From: Desulfuromusa sp.
GTDB taxonomy: Bacteria > Desulfobacterota > Desulfuromonadia > Desulfuromonadales > Geopsychrobacteraceae
DNA: 33,955 nucleotides
Direction: 5' to 3'
Assembly: GCA_016744595.1 (NCBI GenBank)
Contig: JADGEB010000035.1
Coordinates: 1-33,955, forward strand
The notes under the pieces were generated by a model that made no database searches, had not been told where the DNA came from, and was given only the letters and a program-made list of their open reading frames with translations. The position numbers were made by a program, and so were the translations under genes. Shown here one piece after another: positions 6,732 to 14,394 of the stretch; position 1 is the stretch's first letter, and each line of letters opens with the position of its first letter.

Positions 6732-7511
6732 TTATTTGCTCAGGTTGTTGAGGTCGTGACCAGTGTTGTGACAATCACCACAGTTCGGGAACTTAGCATG
6801 AATGCCAGCCGCGTGCGGTGTGCCGTGACAGTCGGAGCATTGTGGTACGGTCATGTGTTTATTTGCATGACACTCAACACAGCCAACATTGCGGTGTTTA
6901 GTTGTCGTTGCAAGTAATTCTTCATAGGCCGTATCGTGGCAAGCGGCACAAAGGATGTTTTTGGTTGTTTCTGGATATTCTAGAACCATTGGCTGGTGAA
7001 CTTCGTGGCAGGTTGCACAATCGGTTTGAACCATCTCAGCAGAGTGAGAATCGTGACACTCGGCGCAATCCGGGATATTTCCATGTGTATCGGCATGGCA
7101 GAAGTTACAGGACACTTCTGTGTGTGCACTGGGGTTGGCAACCAGCTGTGCATTTTGTTCTGTGTGACAGGTCAGACATTCAGCTTTCAATTCACCATCA
7201 AGAACAACATTTAATGGTTGGTGAGGGTTGTGGCAGCCCATACAGTTGTCGAGAGCATAGTGATCAGTTCCTTCGTGGCATTGAGCGCAAGCAGGAATGT
7301 TGCTTGGACTGACTGGCTTATGGCCTGTATGGCAGTCGAGGCAGTTAATTTGACTCTCATGTGCTGCACCGGCAGATGCAATCTCTTTTGGTTGCAGTTC
7401 ATGACATTTACTACAGTCTTTAACTCCCAACTCTGTAGCTGCACAAAGTGTTGATGCTGAAAAAAGAACAAAACAGAATAAAAAAGCAGATAAAACTTGG
7501 TGCCGTTTCAT
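6732..7511 (-). CDS. Dodecaheme c-type cytochrome, tandem copy A
   Basis: 259 residues from the ATG at 7511, chosen because GGGAGGAACC precedes it; an upstream in-frame start would add 19 residues and place a second hydrophobic stretch before the signal peptide. Signal peptide 1-25 (cleavage near LCAA|TEL). Twelve CXXCH motifs between residues 33 and 248 with a regular repeat of CxxCH, GHKP/PHQP linkers, IPxCxxCH and a terminal KFPNCGDCHNTGHDL. First gene of the three-cytochrome operon, behind a sigma-54-type promoter and a ~55-nt leader. Likely periplasmic, high-capacity electron storage or transfer; it could also be a building block of an extracellular cytochrome polymer, which sequence alone cannot show. 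Confidence 0.94.
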   Translation of the reverse strand: MKRHQVLSAFLFCFVLFSASTLCAATELGVKDCSKCHELQPKEIASAGAAHESQINCLDCHTGHKPVSPSNIPACAQCHEGTDHYALDNCMGCHNPHQPLNVVLDGELKAECLTCHTEQNAQLVANPSAHTEVSCNFCHADTHGNIPDCAECHDSHSAEMVQTDCATCHEVHQPMVLEYPETTKNILCAACHDTAYEELLATTTKHRNVGCVECHANKHMTVPQCSDCHGTPHAAGIHAKFPNCGDCHNTGHDLNNLSK

Positions 7512-7576
7512 GGTTCCTCCCAAAATAATCAGTGTGAAATAAACAAATATAATATAGACATAAAGCATTGCTGAAA

Positions 7577-7592
7577 TGCAAAAATCGCACCA
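7577..7592 (-). promoter_or_regulatory. Sigma-54 (-24/-12) promoter for the dodecaheme cytochrome operon
   Basis: Read on the minus strand the sequence is TGGTGCGATTTTTGCA, matching TGGYRYRN4TTGCW at all defined positions. The predicted start of transcription is near 7566, about 55 nt before the ATG at 7511. Upstream (7593-7754) is AT-rich with short inverted repeats and no gene; an enhancer-binding-protein site would be expected there but none stands out. Confidence 0.7.
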
Positions 7593-7754
7593 TTGTTTTA
7601 ATGAAAAAAATAGTTATATAATTGAGCTATTAGCAATTAGGGAGGCGATTTAAAGAGGGGAATCCCCATATTTTATGTTGAAATGCCCAGTTGAGTCGTT
7701 ATATGCCCATAGTGGGGGGGAAGAAAACAAGTTGCAGGGTTAAGAATAGAGTCC

Positions 7755-7793
7755 TTCGAGAGCTCCAACGGCAAGATCGCTGGAACTCTCGAA
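7755..7793 (-). terminator. Long hairpin after the repeat-protein gene
   Basis: About 16 bp of stem (TTCGAGAG...CTCTCGAA ends, two G-T pairs) with a 7-nt loop, beginning nine nucleotides past the stop codon of the minus-strand gene 7802-9571. It lacks a long T-run on the minus strand, so it may be a Rho-assisted or mRNA-protecting hairpin rather than a textbook intrinsic terminator. Confidence 0.6.
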
Positions 7794-7801
7794 AGAATAT
7801 T

Positions 7802-9571
7802 TTACATTCCCGGAAGACCGTCGAGAAGCATGTTATCGTCAGAGCCATTGAGCTGGAAACCGACCACATCCTGATCTGAGGAAAACTTAATATAGGTTGC
7901 GTCGTCTATGTTTGCAGCGGTAAATAAACTGGCTGCGATATCGACTTCTTTGGCATGGCTATTGACCGCAAGTGTGTCTGTGGCGACACTGTTACCAAGA
8001 TCATCATATGCGGTTAAGGTGACAGTAGCATTCTGGCTAGAAATGTTCACAAAAGCAATTCCGGTCCACCCAGATTGTTCCAATTTAGGAAAGACTCCTT
8101 CGGTTCTATTGATATTGACCCCGGTATATCCAGCCAATTGTTGAAATGTCCAGGTGCCAAAAAGTTCAAGGCCGGTAACGGGGTTAGCTGCCTCGATAAT
8201 TTCCTCCTCGATAGGGTCGTATTTTTGAGCTTCTACTTGAAACCAAGCAGTCTCTGCTGGGAAATTGAGATCACTGGCCAATCCAACATATTTCTCTTTT
8301 CCGGTCAGTACTTTCAGTTGTGATTGCAGAGCCACTCCGGCTTCAGAGTAGGGAGTTATGGTTAGTGCTGTCTCCGATATGTTTGGATTGTAGGCAACGA
8401 TGCCTGTCCACCATGTCGCATTGCTGGCTATGTGAGGGTAATAAAGAGATGAGGCTGTTTCATCGTTGAGGAGGATGCCACTGAGCATAGATCCACCACC
8501 CCAACTGCCAAAGAGTTCAAGTCCGATAATCCCTGCAGCATTACTGATGACTGCCGAGTTAATCCCTGCTTGGGCGACATTTTCAAAAAACTGTTTGACC
8601 AACATTGATTGATGGCCATGTGCTGGGATTGTGACAAACTTCGTTGCCCCATTGTCAAAATTAATCGTCAATATTTTTTCTGCATTGGTTGTATTAACCA
8701 AGCTAAGGCCGGTCCACCAGTCATCATTAGAAGCGACGTGTGAAATGTAAATCTGATCATCGTTGGTTTCAGCAACAGCTGGCACCGCAACACGATAGGT
8801 TCCGCTGATGTAAAATTTAGTGTAACCGGTAACATGGCTGTCATCCGACTCAAAAATAATGTAGCCAATATTATCTGAATCAGAGAACTCTGCACTGACG
8901 GAAATTTCTCGCCTGGCATGGGGAGAAAGAGAAATTGGAATCGTTGAAGAGATTAAAGTTCCGCTATCGTTGTAGGCTCTTAAGTTGCCACTGAGAGTTT
9001 CTGTTGAGTCGGTATTTATCAGGCAAATCTCCGTTTCCCACCCCTCAATGGTTGCAACATGGGGATAATAGAGAGCGATATTGCCAATTGCTTCAGTTGC
9101 AAATGTTTCCTGACCGTAGACTCCTTCAATGGAACACGATTGCTCATCAAAATGAACCAGGCTGTTGTTTGATAACACAACTCGTGCTGATTCAGCAGAC
9201 CCAGTGACCTGGCAGGAATTTGTTCTGAGCCGGAGGGTTGGGCTATTGTCATAACGATACCAGTTGTCGGTGTCATAGCTGAGAGTCGTTAGATATTCTC
9301 TATCGCTGTGATAAAGATTGGTATATGCCCCTGCCACGCTACAGGTTGTCCCTGAATCAAATAGAATGGTTCCAGTTGTACCATCCATTGTTAAGGTTGC
9401 TGTGTCGTTGTTAGCATCTTCAGAGCAGGAAGTGGTTTTGATGTAGCGATCTGCTCCACCTATCTGTTGGTAAAGGTTCGCTGAAACTTTGCTGACGAAG
9501 ATATTTTGTGTTTCCGCCATTAAAGTTGATGGTAGTAATAGTAAAAAGCAAAAGAGAAAAATTTTTTTCAT
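7802..9571 (-). CDS. Secreted protein with four repeated beta-type domains
   Basis: 589 residues with a signal peptide (1-19, cleavage at LMA|ET). Residues 45-150 hold two Cys-paired modules (C49/C77 and C120/C146) with alternating Thr/Ser-rich strands. Four ~100-residue repeats then begin near 167, 274, 376 and 493, each opening with a YYPH/YISH/VFPK motif, a W-rich W.TGI..VN element, a hydrophilic beta region and a closing GLELFG/GFQLNG-type strand. It is rich in Ser, Thr, Asn and Asp with few Lys, as in surface or extracellular beta-sandwich proteins. I do not recognise a named family. A sigma-54-like site lies upstream and the gene sits beside the dodecaheme operon on the same strand, so co-regulation with electron-transfer proteins is possible. 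Adhesin or matrix roles are speculative. Confidence 0.8.
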   Translation of the reverse strand: MKKIFLFCFLLLLPSTLMAETQNIFVSKVSANLYQQIGGADRYIKTTSCSEDANNDTATLTMDGTTGTILFDSGTTCSVAGAYTNLYHSDREYLTTLSYDTDNWYRYDNSPTLRLRTNSCQVTGSAESARVVLSNNSLVHFDEQSCSIEGVYGQETFATEAIGNIALYYPHVATIEGWETEICLINTDSTETLSGNLRAYNDSGTLISSTIPISLSPHARREISVSAEFSDSDNIGYIIFESDDSHVTGYTKFYISGTYRVAVPAVAETNDDQIYISHVASNDDWWTGLSLVNTTNAEKILTINFDNGATKFVTIPAHGHQSMLVKQFFENVAQAGINSAVISNAAGIIGLELFGSWGGGSMLSGILLNDETASSLYYPHIASNATWWTGIVAYNPNISETALTITPYSEAGVALQSQLKVLTGKEKYVGLASDLNFPAETAWFQVEAQKYDPIEEEIIEAANPVTGLELFGTWTFQQLAGYTGVNINRTEGVFPKLEQSGWTGIAFVNISSQNATVTLTAYDDLGNSVATDTLAVNSHAKEVDIAASLFTAANIDDATYIKFSSDQDVVGFQLNGSDDNMLLDGLPGM

Positions 9572-9637
9572 TCTATGAATCCTCCAATTTGAAGTAACTG
9601 GTCAATTTTGTGAGCTCATATATGCAAAGGCGATTGC

Positions 9638-9653
9638 TGCAAAAAACAATCCA
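9638..9653 (-). promoter_or_regulatory. Probable sigma-54 promoter for the repeat-protein gene
   Basis: The minus-strand sequence TGGATTGTTTTTTGCA keeps the TGG and TTGCA blocks at the exact -24/-12 spacing but deviates from TGGYRYR at two positions. The predicted leader is about 57 nt, close to the leaders of the two cytochrome operons. Confidence 0.5.
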
Positions 9654-9716
9654 GAATACTAATGAGAGTTATTCTGTAATGCTTTTCATATGTTGCATCA
9701 GGGGGAAAAGTTGCTA

Positions 9717-9742
9717 AACATATTTTTTCGGATAAATATGTT
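9717..9742. promoter_or_regulatory. Inverted repeat, candidate activator site
   Basis: AACATATTT and AAATATGTT form a perfect 9-bp dyad around an 8-nt spacer. It lies about 90-115 nt upstream of the estimated start of the repeat-protein transcript, the usual distance for a sigma-54 enhancer-binding site. No binding protein is encoded in the window. Confidence 0.35.
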
Positions 9743-9785
9743 AAATGACCAACAGTAACCAATGGCTTTCACGTGATTTGACCAT

Positions 9786-9900
9786 TAGCAGATTGTTGAA
9801 AAAATTATCTGTGTTGCGATTGCTGCGTTAAAAATTGTCTCAAAATGCTAATTTACTAGGTGTAAACTACGTTTTTTTAACACCCTGCAAGAACTGATTG
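9786..9900. repeat. Likely copy of a dispersed non-coding repeat (degenerate)
   Basis: The stretch opens with TAGCAGATTGTTGAAAAA, continues through GCTGCGTTAAAAATTGTCTC and AAAATGCTAATTTACTAGG, and contains the small dyad TTTAC-TAGGT-GTAAA. This order resembles a dispersed palindromic repeat remembered from other Proteobacteria, which starts near AGCAGACTGTTGAAAAA and ends with its complement. The right-hand arm is badly degraded here. No transposase or open frame is present. The rest of 9572-9968 shows only the promoter-like element and inverted repeat listed separately. Confidence 0.45.
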
Positions 9901-9939
9901 ATGTTTTTGTTAGAGTTTGAGTAGGTTACAACTCAATAG

Positions 9940-9962
9940 GCCGACTCCGTAGTGGAGCCGGC
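9940..9962 (-). terminator. Hairpin just after tRNA-Sec
   Basis: On the minus strand a 9-bp stem (GCCGGCTCC / GGAGTCGGC, one G-T pair) with a 5-nt loop lies 6 nt after the CCA end of the tRNA. No strong T-run follows, so it may be a weak terminator or a processing signal for the tRNA 3' end. Confidence 0.5.
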
Positions 9963-9968
9963 TTGATT

Positions 9969-10064
9969 TGGCGGAGGTAGATGAGAATCGAACTCACCCG
10001 GGATGGGATACACCCCACATCGGTTTTGAAGACCGTGAGCGTCACCAGACAACTAGCTACCTCC
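9969..10064 (-). tRNA. selC: tRNA-Sec (anticodon UCA), selenocysteine
   Basis: On the minus strand GGAGGTAG pairs with CTACCTCC as an 8-bp acceptor stem, followed by discriminator G and an encoded CCA. The anticodon loop reads TCTTCAAAA with TCA as anticodon, reading UGA. A long variable arm (GTGGGGTGTATCCCAT) and a T arm ending GGTTCGA-like (GAGTTCGATTCTC) complete the typical 95-96-nt tRNA-Sec. It lies 25 nt after the moeA stop codon on the same strand and is probably processed from the moeA transcript. Its presence implies that SelA, SelB and selenoproteins are encoded elsewhere in the genome. Confidence 0.95.
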
Positions 10065-10089
10065 GTAATAATTTCGGGGGATTTTACGT

Positions 10090-11358
10090 TCATTGAACTT
10101 TTTCTTCAATAGAAAAGATCTTACCATCAGACTTTTGTTGGTTACAGTCTAATGTGGAGGATCCCTCCAATAGATGAAAGTCAATCTTTTCTCCGGCGGC
10201 AAAAAAATCACGCTCGGCGGGCAGCAAGGCAATTCCCTGAGCGTTGATTAAGGTTCGCAATATCCCGGTATTTTGGTTTCCTGCGCTTCTGAGCAGCATT
10301 TCTCCATCCTGATTAAAACTGACAGAAACCCGTAATATCTGCAGACGACCTGGCTTTTTCTTGATCGGCTCTGCCCAGATTCCCCGATACATGGTTTTCA
10401 ATACGCTACGATGTCCCATCATTTTTAATAATGCCGGCCGGACAAATTCTTCGAAGGTCAATAATGTAGCAACTGGGTTGCCGGGAAGAGAAAAGACAGG
10501 GGTCGTGTCATACATGGAAAAGGCTGTTGGATGACCCGGTTTAATCTTGAGTTTCCAGAAAACTTCTTGAACGTTCAATTCTGCAAGAACTTCACGAACC
10601 AGGTCGCGATCTCCGGAAGAGACTCCAGCAGAGGTGATGAAAACATCGGCCTGTAGCCCTTTTCTGATTTTTTCTCGCAGGTCGGTCAGATTATCTCGGG
10701 CAATTCCAAGCATCACTGGGACCGCTCCCACTTCTTGACAAGCGGCTGCGATGGCCCATGAGTTACTGTTGGCAACCCCTCCTTCAAAATGGGGTTCATC
10801 AATTACCTGTAATTCATCACCGGTGGAGAGAATGGCCACCCGAACGTATCGGTGTACAACAACGGTGGAAATCCTCAATGCCGCTAGCAGGCTGATTTCT
10901 GCTGGCCGGAGCAGGGTTCCTGTAGGGATAATCTGATCGCCAGGACGAATATCTTCCCCGGTCCAGCGGACATGATCCCCTTTTTTTACTGAATACAGAA
11001 TGGATATTTTATCTTGTTCTTTCTTACAGTTCTCAAAAGGAATCACTGCGTCAGCTCCTTGTGGTATTGGAGCTCCAGTCATAATTTTTACTGCGGTTCC
11101 AGGCTGAAGAGGCTTGTTGAGGTTTTCTCCGGCAGGAAGGTATCCATCTATCGGAAGAGATTTTCCGACGCTGCATTCCTCTGCCCGAACTGCATAGCCA
11201 TCCATCGCCGAGTTATCAAAGGCTGGTAATGGTTGTCTGGAAGTGATGTCTTCAGCGATGGCTCGTCCTGCTGCATCAAGCAATGAAACTTTTTCAGTTG
11301 CTAGGGCAGGAACAGTGTCGAGTATCTGCTGGCGAGCTTCATAAAATGAGATTGGCAT
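10090..11358 (-). CDS. moeA: Molybdopterin molybdenumtransferase MoeA
   Basis: 422 residues, normal for MoeA. It inserts molybdate into adenylated molybdopterin to give molybdenum cofactor in the cytoplasm. Visible family features: N-terminal PLPAFDNSAMDGYAV (about 43-57), TGAPIPQGADAVIPFE, the MoCF-biosynthesis domain with STGDEL, TSAGVSSGDRDLVREVL and the SLPGNPVATLLTFEEFVRP segment, and a C-terminal MoeA_C beta domain (VSVSFNQDGEMLLRSAGNQNTGILRTL). It begins 8 nt after the uvrB stop with AAGGAA as ribosome binding site and is followed on the same strand by tRNA-Sec. Mo cofactor and selenocysteine are both needed by formate dehydrogenases, which could explain that neighbour. Confidence 0.96.
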   Translation of the reverse strand: MPISFYEARQQILDTVPALATEKVSLLDAAGRAIAEDITSRQPLPAFDNSAMDGYAVRAEECSVGKSLPIDGYLPAGENLNKPLQPGTAVKIMTGAPIPQGADAVIPFENCKKEQDKISILYSVKKGDHVRWTGEDIRPGDQIIPTGTLLRPAEISLLAALRISTVVVHRYVRVAILSTGDELQVIDEPHFEGGVANSNSWAIAAACQEVGAVPVMLGIARDNLTDLREKIRKGLQADVFITSAGVSSGDRDLVREVLAELNVQEVFWKLKIKPGHPTAFSMYDTTPVFSLPGNPVATLLTFEEFVRPALLKMMGHRSVLKTMYRGIWAEPIKKKPGRLQILRVSVSFNQDGEMLLRSAGNQNTGILRTLINAQGIALLPAERDFFAAGEKIDFHLLEGSSTLDCNQQKSDGKIFSIEEKVQ

Positions 11359-11366
11359 AGTGTTCC

Positions 11367-13361
11367 TTAACGCAAGGCTAATTCTTGCTTCTCCATAAAC
11401 AACATTTGATCACGTAATTCAGCTGCTTTTTCAAAATCAAGATCAGCCGCTGCCGCTAACATCTCTTTTTTGAGTTCGGTAATCTTCTTTTTTATCTCTT
11501 TTGGATTTGCGTATTCAGCACCCGCTTCAGCCACCAGAGGCAGTTCGAGATAATCTTTGCTTGAAAGATCTCCAAGGATTGATCGAAGCGGTTTTTTAAC
11601 CGACTGTGGAATGATTCCATGCTGCTTATTGTGAGCCAATTGTTTGGTACGCCGTCGTTCAGTTTCATCGAGACAGGCCTGCATTGATCGGGTGATCTTG
11701 TCTCCGTACATGATCACCCGTCCATTAACATTACGCGAAGCCCGGCCACAGGTTTGAATCAGTGAGCGGCTTGAGCGGAGAAAACCCTCTTTGTCGGCAT
11801 CGAGAATAGCGACTAATGCAACCTCTGGAATATCAAGACCTTCACGCAACAGATTAATCCCAATCAGGATATCAAATTCTCCTTCACGTAGAGCCTGAAT
11901 AATTTGCACCCGTTCGAGGGTGTCGATATCAGAATGGAGATAGTTGACGCGGAAGTTTAATTCTTGCAGATAACTAGTTAAATCTTCAGCCATCCGCTTG
12001 GTCAGAGTGGTGACCAAAACCCGTGCCCCGGTATCAGTGGTCACACGAATTTCATCAATGAGGTCATCAACCTGTTCGCTGGCGGGGCGAATATCAATTT
12101 GTGGATCCACCAGTCCGGTTGGGCGAATGACCTGCTCGACGAAAACACCCTGAGCTTTTTCCATCTCGTAGTCGGCGGGGGTAGCAGAGACATAAACTGT
12201 CTGTGGCTGTCGTTGCTGGAATTCTTCAAACATCAGCGGGCGGTTGTCCAACGCACTTGGTAAGCGGAAACCATAGTTGGTCAAGGTCTCTTTACGTGAA
12301 CGATCACCCCGATACATCGCTCCAACCTGGCTGACACTGACGTGGCTTTCATCGATAAACATCAGGGCATCGTCAGGTAAGTAGGAAAGCAGTGTTGCTG
12401 GTGGTTCACCAACTTCGCGGCCATCCAAAAAGCGGGAATAATTTTCAATGCCCTGGCAATAACCCATTTCTTCGATCATCTCAATATCGAATAGGGTTCG
12501 CTGTTCGATGCGCTGTGCTTCCAGCAGCATGTTGCGCTCTTTGAAATACTGGATACGCAGTTGCAATTCATCTTGAATATCGCCAATTGCCCGTTTCAGG
12601 GTTGGTTTGGTGGCGACATAGTGACTGGCGGGAAAAATTGTGGTGCGATCAAGTCGGTCAATCACCTGCCCACGGAGTGGATCAATTTCGCTGATAGCAT
12701 CAATTTCATCACCAAAAAACTCAACCCGCAACGCTCGTTTTTCTTCATAGGCGGGGAATATTTCAACACTGTCACCACGAACCCGAAAGGTGCCGCGGTG
12801 AAAGTCGATATCATTTCGTTCATATTGAATTTCAATCAAGTTATGAAGAAACTTGTTGCGATCAAGCTCCATGCCGGTTTGCAGGTTGAGCAGCATTCCG
12901 TAGTAAGCTTCAGGAGAACCGAGCCCGTAGATACAGCTGACCGAGGCAACAATCAGCACATCACGGCGTGATAACAGGGAGCGAGTGGCACTGTGACGTA
13001 ATTTATCAATTTCTTCATTGATGGAACTATCTTTGTCGATAAAGGTATCGGTGGATGGAACGTAAGCTTCAGGCTGGTAATAATCGTAGTAGCTGACAAA
13101 ATATTCGACGGCATTATCGGGAAACAGCTCTTTGAACTCACTATAAAGCTGCGCCGCCAGGGTTTTATTGTGCGCCAATACCAGGGTTGGTTTTTGTAGC
13201 TGATTGACCATATTGGCCATGGTGAAGGTCTTCCCTGAACCAGTAACCCCGAGCAATACCTGATGGCGGTCACCACGTTCGATTCCCTCAACCAGCTCCT
13301 TAATTGCTTGGGGTTGATCACCACAGGGTTGATAGTCAGATTGCAGTCTAAATTGAGCCAT
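11367..13361 (-). CDS. uvrB: Excinuclease ABC subunit B (UvrB)
   Basis: 664 residues, full length. UvrB is the damage-verifying helicase-like subunit of the UvrABC nucleotide excision repair complex. Seen here: Walker A GVTGSGKT at 38-45, the beta-hairpin region [21 protein letters not shown] that clamps DNA, the DESH Walker B motif, helicase motifs V/VI ([14 protein letters not shown] and [12 protein letters not shown]), and a C-terminal UVR domain ([12 protein letters not shown]) that contacts UvrC. The start is the ATG at 13361 with a GGTGGG-type site upstream. It heads a minus-strand unit with moeA and tRNA-Sec. No clear LexA box could be assigned. Confidence 0.98.
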   Translation of the reverse strand: MAQFRLQSDYQPCGDQPQAIKELVEGIERGDRHQVLLGVTGSGKTFTMANMVNQLQKPTLVLAHNKTLAAQLYSEFKELFPDNAVEYFVSYYDYYQPEAYVPSTDTFIDKDSSINEEIDKLRHSATRSLLSRRDVLIVASVSCIYGLGSPEAYYGMLLNLQTGMELDRNKFLHNLIEIQYERNDIDFHRGTFRVRGDSVEIFPAYEEKRALRVEFFGDEIDAISEIDPLRGQVIDRLDRTTIFPASHYVATKPTLKRAIGDIQDELQLRIQYFKERNMLLEAQRIEQRTLFDIEMIEEMGYCQGIENYSRFLDGREVGEPPATLLSYLPDDALMFIDESHVSVSQVGAMYRGDRSRKETLTNYGFRLPSALDNRPLMFEEFQQRQPQTVYVSATPADYEMEKAQGVFVEQVIRPTGLVDPQIDIRPASEQVDDLIDEIRVTTDTGARVLVTTLTKRMAEDLTSYLQELNFRVNYLHSDIDTLERVQIIQALREGEFDILIGINLLREGLDIPEVALVAILDADKEGFLRSSRSLIQTCGRASRNVNGRVIMYGDKITRSMQACLDETERRRTKQLAHNKQHGIIPQSVKKPLRSILGDLSSKDYLELPLVAEAGAEYANPKEIKKKITELKKEMLAAAADLDFEKAAELRDQMLFMEKQELALR

Positions 13362-13415
13362 TTTTTCCCACCCATGATGAATTTGTGTGCAAAACTTGAT
13401 AATATTAATTGGCGC

Positions 13416-13444
13416 TTGACAGGATACTAGTAGAGGTTCAAAAT
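13416..13444 (+). promoter_or_regulatory. Sigma-70-type promoter for the YitT gene
   Basis: TTGACA (13416-13421), a 17-nt spacer, then CAAAAT (13439-13444; four of six matches to TATAAT). The ATG at 13499 follows with GGGAGA as ribosome binding site. Confidence 0.5.
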
Positions 13445-13498
13445 CCCGCCTTTTTTGTATCGACCAAAAGAACCACCGCCATAATGGGAGAATAAGAT

Positions 13499-14362
13499 AT
13501 GACCGACAAAAAACGCAAATATGTTTATTCGGTTTTCTGGAACTGTGGGCTAATAATCATTGGCACCCTGATTCAAACAGTTGTCCTGAAGGGGATTGCC
13601 GCACCACACCAGTTTATCCCCGGTGGTTTATTCGGGATTGCATCATTGATCTATTATCAGACCGATTGGTTGAATCCGGGTCTGCTCTATCTCTGTCTGA
13701 ATATTCCGATGTTTATTCTCGGTTATGTCTTCGTCTCGAGGCGTTTCCTCTGGTACAGCGCACTAGCGATGCTGACGGTTTCAATATCTTATCAGTTTAT
13801 CAATATCCCAATTCAGATCGATAATCAACTCTATGCGGCGATTGTTTTCGGTGCCATTTTTGGTGTTGGCAGCGGTACAGTTCTACGGTCACTGGGGTCA
13901 AATGGTGGAGCTGATGTCCTGGCAATTATCCTGTATCAGAAATACAATCTCGGAGTTGGCAAGTTTTCCTTCGGCTTTAATTTAACCCTTTATCTCGTCT
14001 GTTTTTTTTCGATGCCAGCAGATTTGGTGATTGCGTCAATGATAGCAGTATTTATCGCAGCGCAGATGATTGATTATACCTTATCGTTGTTCAGCCAGCG
14101 AAAACTGGTTTTTATCATTTCACCGCAATCAGAAGCGATTGCGGAAGAGGTGATGACCCATTTGAAAATTGGGACAACATTGGTGCCGGCGGTTGGGGCC
14201 TATCGTCGGGAAGCAAAAACAGTATTAATGGTGGTGATTAACAATATTCAACTCAAGCGCTTGGAAGAGATTGTCTTCACAGTTGATGAGCACGCATTGT
14301 TTATTATTGAGAACACCTTTAACGTGCTGGGTTCGACTTTTTCCAAGCGAAAACTCTATTGA
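13499..14362 (+). CDS. YitT family membrane protein (DUF161/DUF2179)
   Basis: 287 residues with five to six predicted transmembrane helices in the first ~200 residues. YitT-type signatures include [24 protein letters not shown] and the [22 protein letters not shown] segment. The C-terminal ~75 residues form a soluble DUF2179 domain ([18 protein letters not shown]...[44 protein letters not shown]), which resembles ligand-sensing PII-like folds. Proteins of this family are widespread inner-membrane proteins of unclear transport function. It is transcribed alone, divergent from uvrB and convergent with the DUF748 gene; no clear terminator lies in the 32-nt gap between the two stop codons. Confidence 0.92.
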   Translation: MTDKKRKYVYSVFWNCGLIIIGTLIQTVVLKGIAAPHQFIPGGLFGIASLIYYQTDWLNPGLLYLCLNIPMFILGYVFVSRRFLWYSALAMLTVSISYQFINIPIQIDNQLYAAIVFGAIFGVGSGTVLRSLGSNGGADVLAIILYQKYNLGVGKFSFGFNLTLYLVCFFSMPADLVIASMIAVFIAAQMIDYTLSLFSQRKLVFIISPQSEAIAEEVMTHLKIGTTLVPAVGAYRREAKTVLMVVINNIQLKRLEEIVFTVDEHALFIIENTFNVLGSTFSKRKLY

Positions 14363-14394
14363 GTCTGGTTACTGTTGCTTAGAGCACCTACTGC

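Noticed and set aside
5082..7511. Direct repeats suggesting a CRISPR-like or satellite array
   Set aside because: The periodicity comes from CXXCH codons in three coding frames; spacing is irregular at DNA level.
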